Assembly (NCBI GenBank): GCA_002085035.1
Contig: MZGM01000094.1
Span: 1-5,942, forward strand
Source of the DNA: Candidatus Zhuqueibacterota bacterium 4484_219
GTDB taxonomy: Bacteria; Zhuqueibacterota; JdFR-76; 4484-219
DNA length: 5,942 nucleotides
Reading direction: 5' to 3'
Shown in pieces: positions 5,273-5,942 of the stretch. The translations under genes were made by a program, and so were the position numbers. Position 1 is the stretch's first letter. Each line of letters begins with the position of its first letter. The notes under the pieces were generated by a model that saw nothing but the letters and a program-made list of their open reading frames with translations, did not search any database and had not been told where the DNA came from.

Positions 5273-5942
5273 GTGACCTTGACAACACAGGTAGATGATC
5301 TCAGTTACATTCGGAAAACTTTCCAACTGGCCAAGAAAGGAGCAGGATTTACCTCTCCAAATCCGCTGGTTGGGGCAGTGGTGGTGAAAGATGGGCAGAT
5401 TGTTGCTACTGGTTATCATCGCCGATTTGGTGGACCTCATGCTGAAATTTTTGCGCTTGACAAAGCTGGTAGAGATGCTAAAGGTGCTACCCTATATGTG
5501 AATTTAGAACCATGTGCTCATTACGGTAAAACTCCACCTTGTGTAGATCGAATTATCTCCTCGGGTGTTCGTCGCGTGGTGATTAGCACAATAGACCCTA
5601 ATCCTTTGGTTAATGGGAAAGGCATAGAAAAATTACGCCAAGCAGGAATTCAAGTAACTGTTGGAGTAGGCGAAGAAGAGGGATTACGACTGAATGAGGT
5701 TTATTGTAAATACATCTCCACTGGGTTCCCTTTTGTGGTATTGAAAATTGCGCAGTCTCTGGACGGTAAAATCGCTACTTGCAACGGTAACTCCAAGTGG
5801 ATTACCTCTGAACAGTCGCGTCGAATGGTGCATCGTCTTCGTGCTCAGTACGATGCTGTTTTGGTAGGAGCCAATACGGTCATTTGTGATAATCCGCAGT
5901 TGAATGTTCGTTTGGTACCGGGCCGTGCACCAAAACGAATCA
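5273..5942 (+). CDS. ribD: RibD, bifunctional riboflavin biosynthesis deaminase/reductase (3' end outside the window)
   Basis: About 223 codons are visible; the family is ~360-370 residues, and the frame is open at the window edge. The N-terminal cytidine-deaminase-like domain has PNPLVGAVVVKDG (29-41) and zinc site H56-A-E58 with C81 and C90 (EPCAHYGKTPPC), E58 being the catalytic proton shuttle. The reductase domain begins near residue 150 (TGFPFVVLKIAQSLDGKIA, SKWITS, VGANTVICDNPQL) and is cut off. RibD deaminates the GTP-derived diaminopyrimidine and then reduces its ribose side chain with NADPH, two early steps of riboflavin synthesis in the cytoplasm. No ATG fits: GTG 5273, TTG 5279 and TTG 5264 are the candidates, and no good Shine-Dalgarno precedes any of them. 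The N-terminus (to DDLSYIRKTFQLAKKGAG) does not decide it. The FMN riboswitch and terminator directly upstream regulate it. Confidence 0.93.
   Translation, partial: MTLTTQVDDLSYIRKTFQLAKKGAGFTSPNPLVGAVVVKDGQIVATGYHRRFGGPHAEIFALDKAGRDAKGATLYVNLEPCAHYGKTPPCVDRIISSGVRRVVISTIDPNPLVNGKGIEKLRQAGIQVTVGVGEEEGLRLNEVYCKYISTGFPFVVLKIAQSLDGKIATCNGNSKWITSEQSRRMVHRLRAQYDAVLVGANTVICDNPQLNVRLVPGRAPKRI

Noticed and set aside
5088..5276. A 62-codon open frame on the + strand across the riboswitch
   Set aside because: It lies wholly within the FMN aptamer and terminator, whose conserved RNA structure explains the sequence. The encoded peptide looks like no known protein, and there is no ribosome binding site.
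1..5942. tRNA, rRNA, CRISPR arrays, insertion sequences and phage genes
   Set aside because: I looked for direct-repeat arrays, terminal inverted repeats, transposase motifs and cloverleaf elements on both strands and saw none. The window is fully explained by the two transcription units.

Overview
The window (about 43-45% GC by eye) comes from an anaerobic bacterium. It holds two unrelated transcription units on the + strand and no RNA-coding, mobile or CRISPR content. The bacterial assignment rests on a textbook FMN riboswitch, a sigma70-type promoter (TTGACA, 17 bp, TATATT) and a bacterial RibD. The anaerobic assignment rests on a five-gene set of oxygen-sensitive iron-sulfur and flavin proteins of the heterodisulfide reductase (Hdr) type. 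Phylum cannot be fixed from the sequence; comparable Hdr clusters occur in sulfate reducers, acetogens, syntrophs and several uncultivated anaerobic lineages.

Region 1 (77-4999) is a compact operon: hdrC, hdrB, hdrA, mvhD and an FrhB/FdhB-like 4Fe-4S protein. HdrB keeps both CCG motifs for two non-cubane [4Fe-4S] clusters. HdrC has two cubane-cluster motifs. HdrA is full length, with an N-terminal Cys domain, FAD domain, inserted ferredoxin module, the conserved C-X12-C-X3-CC motif and a C-terminal 2[4Fe-4S] ferredoxin. MvhD carries the Cys set of the [2Fe-2S] adaptor that passes electrons into HdrA. In methanogens these subunits make up a flavin-based electron-bifurcating complex fed by a hydrogenase or formate dehydrogenase. 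Here there is no hydrogenase large or small subunit (MvhA/MvhG), no FlxA-like NADH module and no metVF. Instead the fifth gene, translationally coupled to mvhD, is a candidate input or output module. The likely reading is a bacterial bifurcating or confurcating Hdr-like complex whose physiological donor and disulfide (or other) acceptor cannot be told from the window.

Region 2 (about 5030 to the end) is the start of a riboflavin biosynthesis unit. A strong promoter is followed immediately by an FMN riboswitch (5071-5195), then a terminator hairpin (5210-5233), then ribD, which is cut by the window end. The 5' strand of the riboswitch is complementary to the 5' arm of the terminator (9 perfect base pairs, 13 with G-U pairs). 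This gives a direct model for the switch: antiterminator without FMN, aptamer plus terminator with FMN.

The two units touch tail to head with only about 30 bp between the fifth gene's stop and the ribD promoter, and no clear terminator between them.
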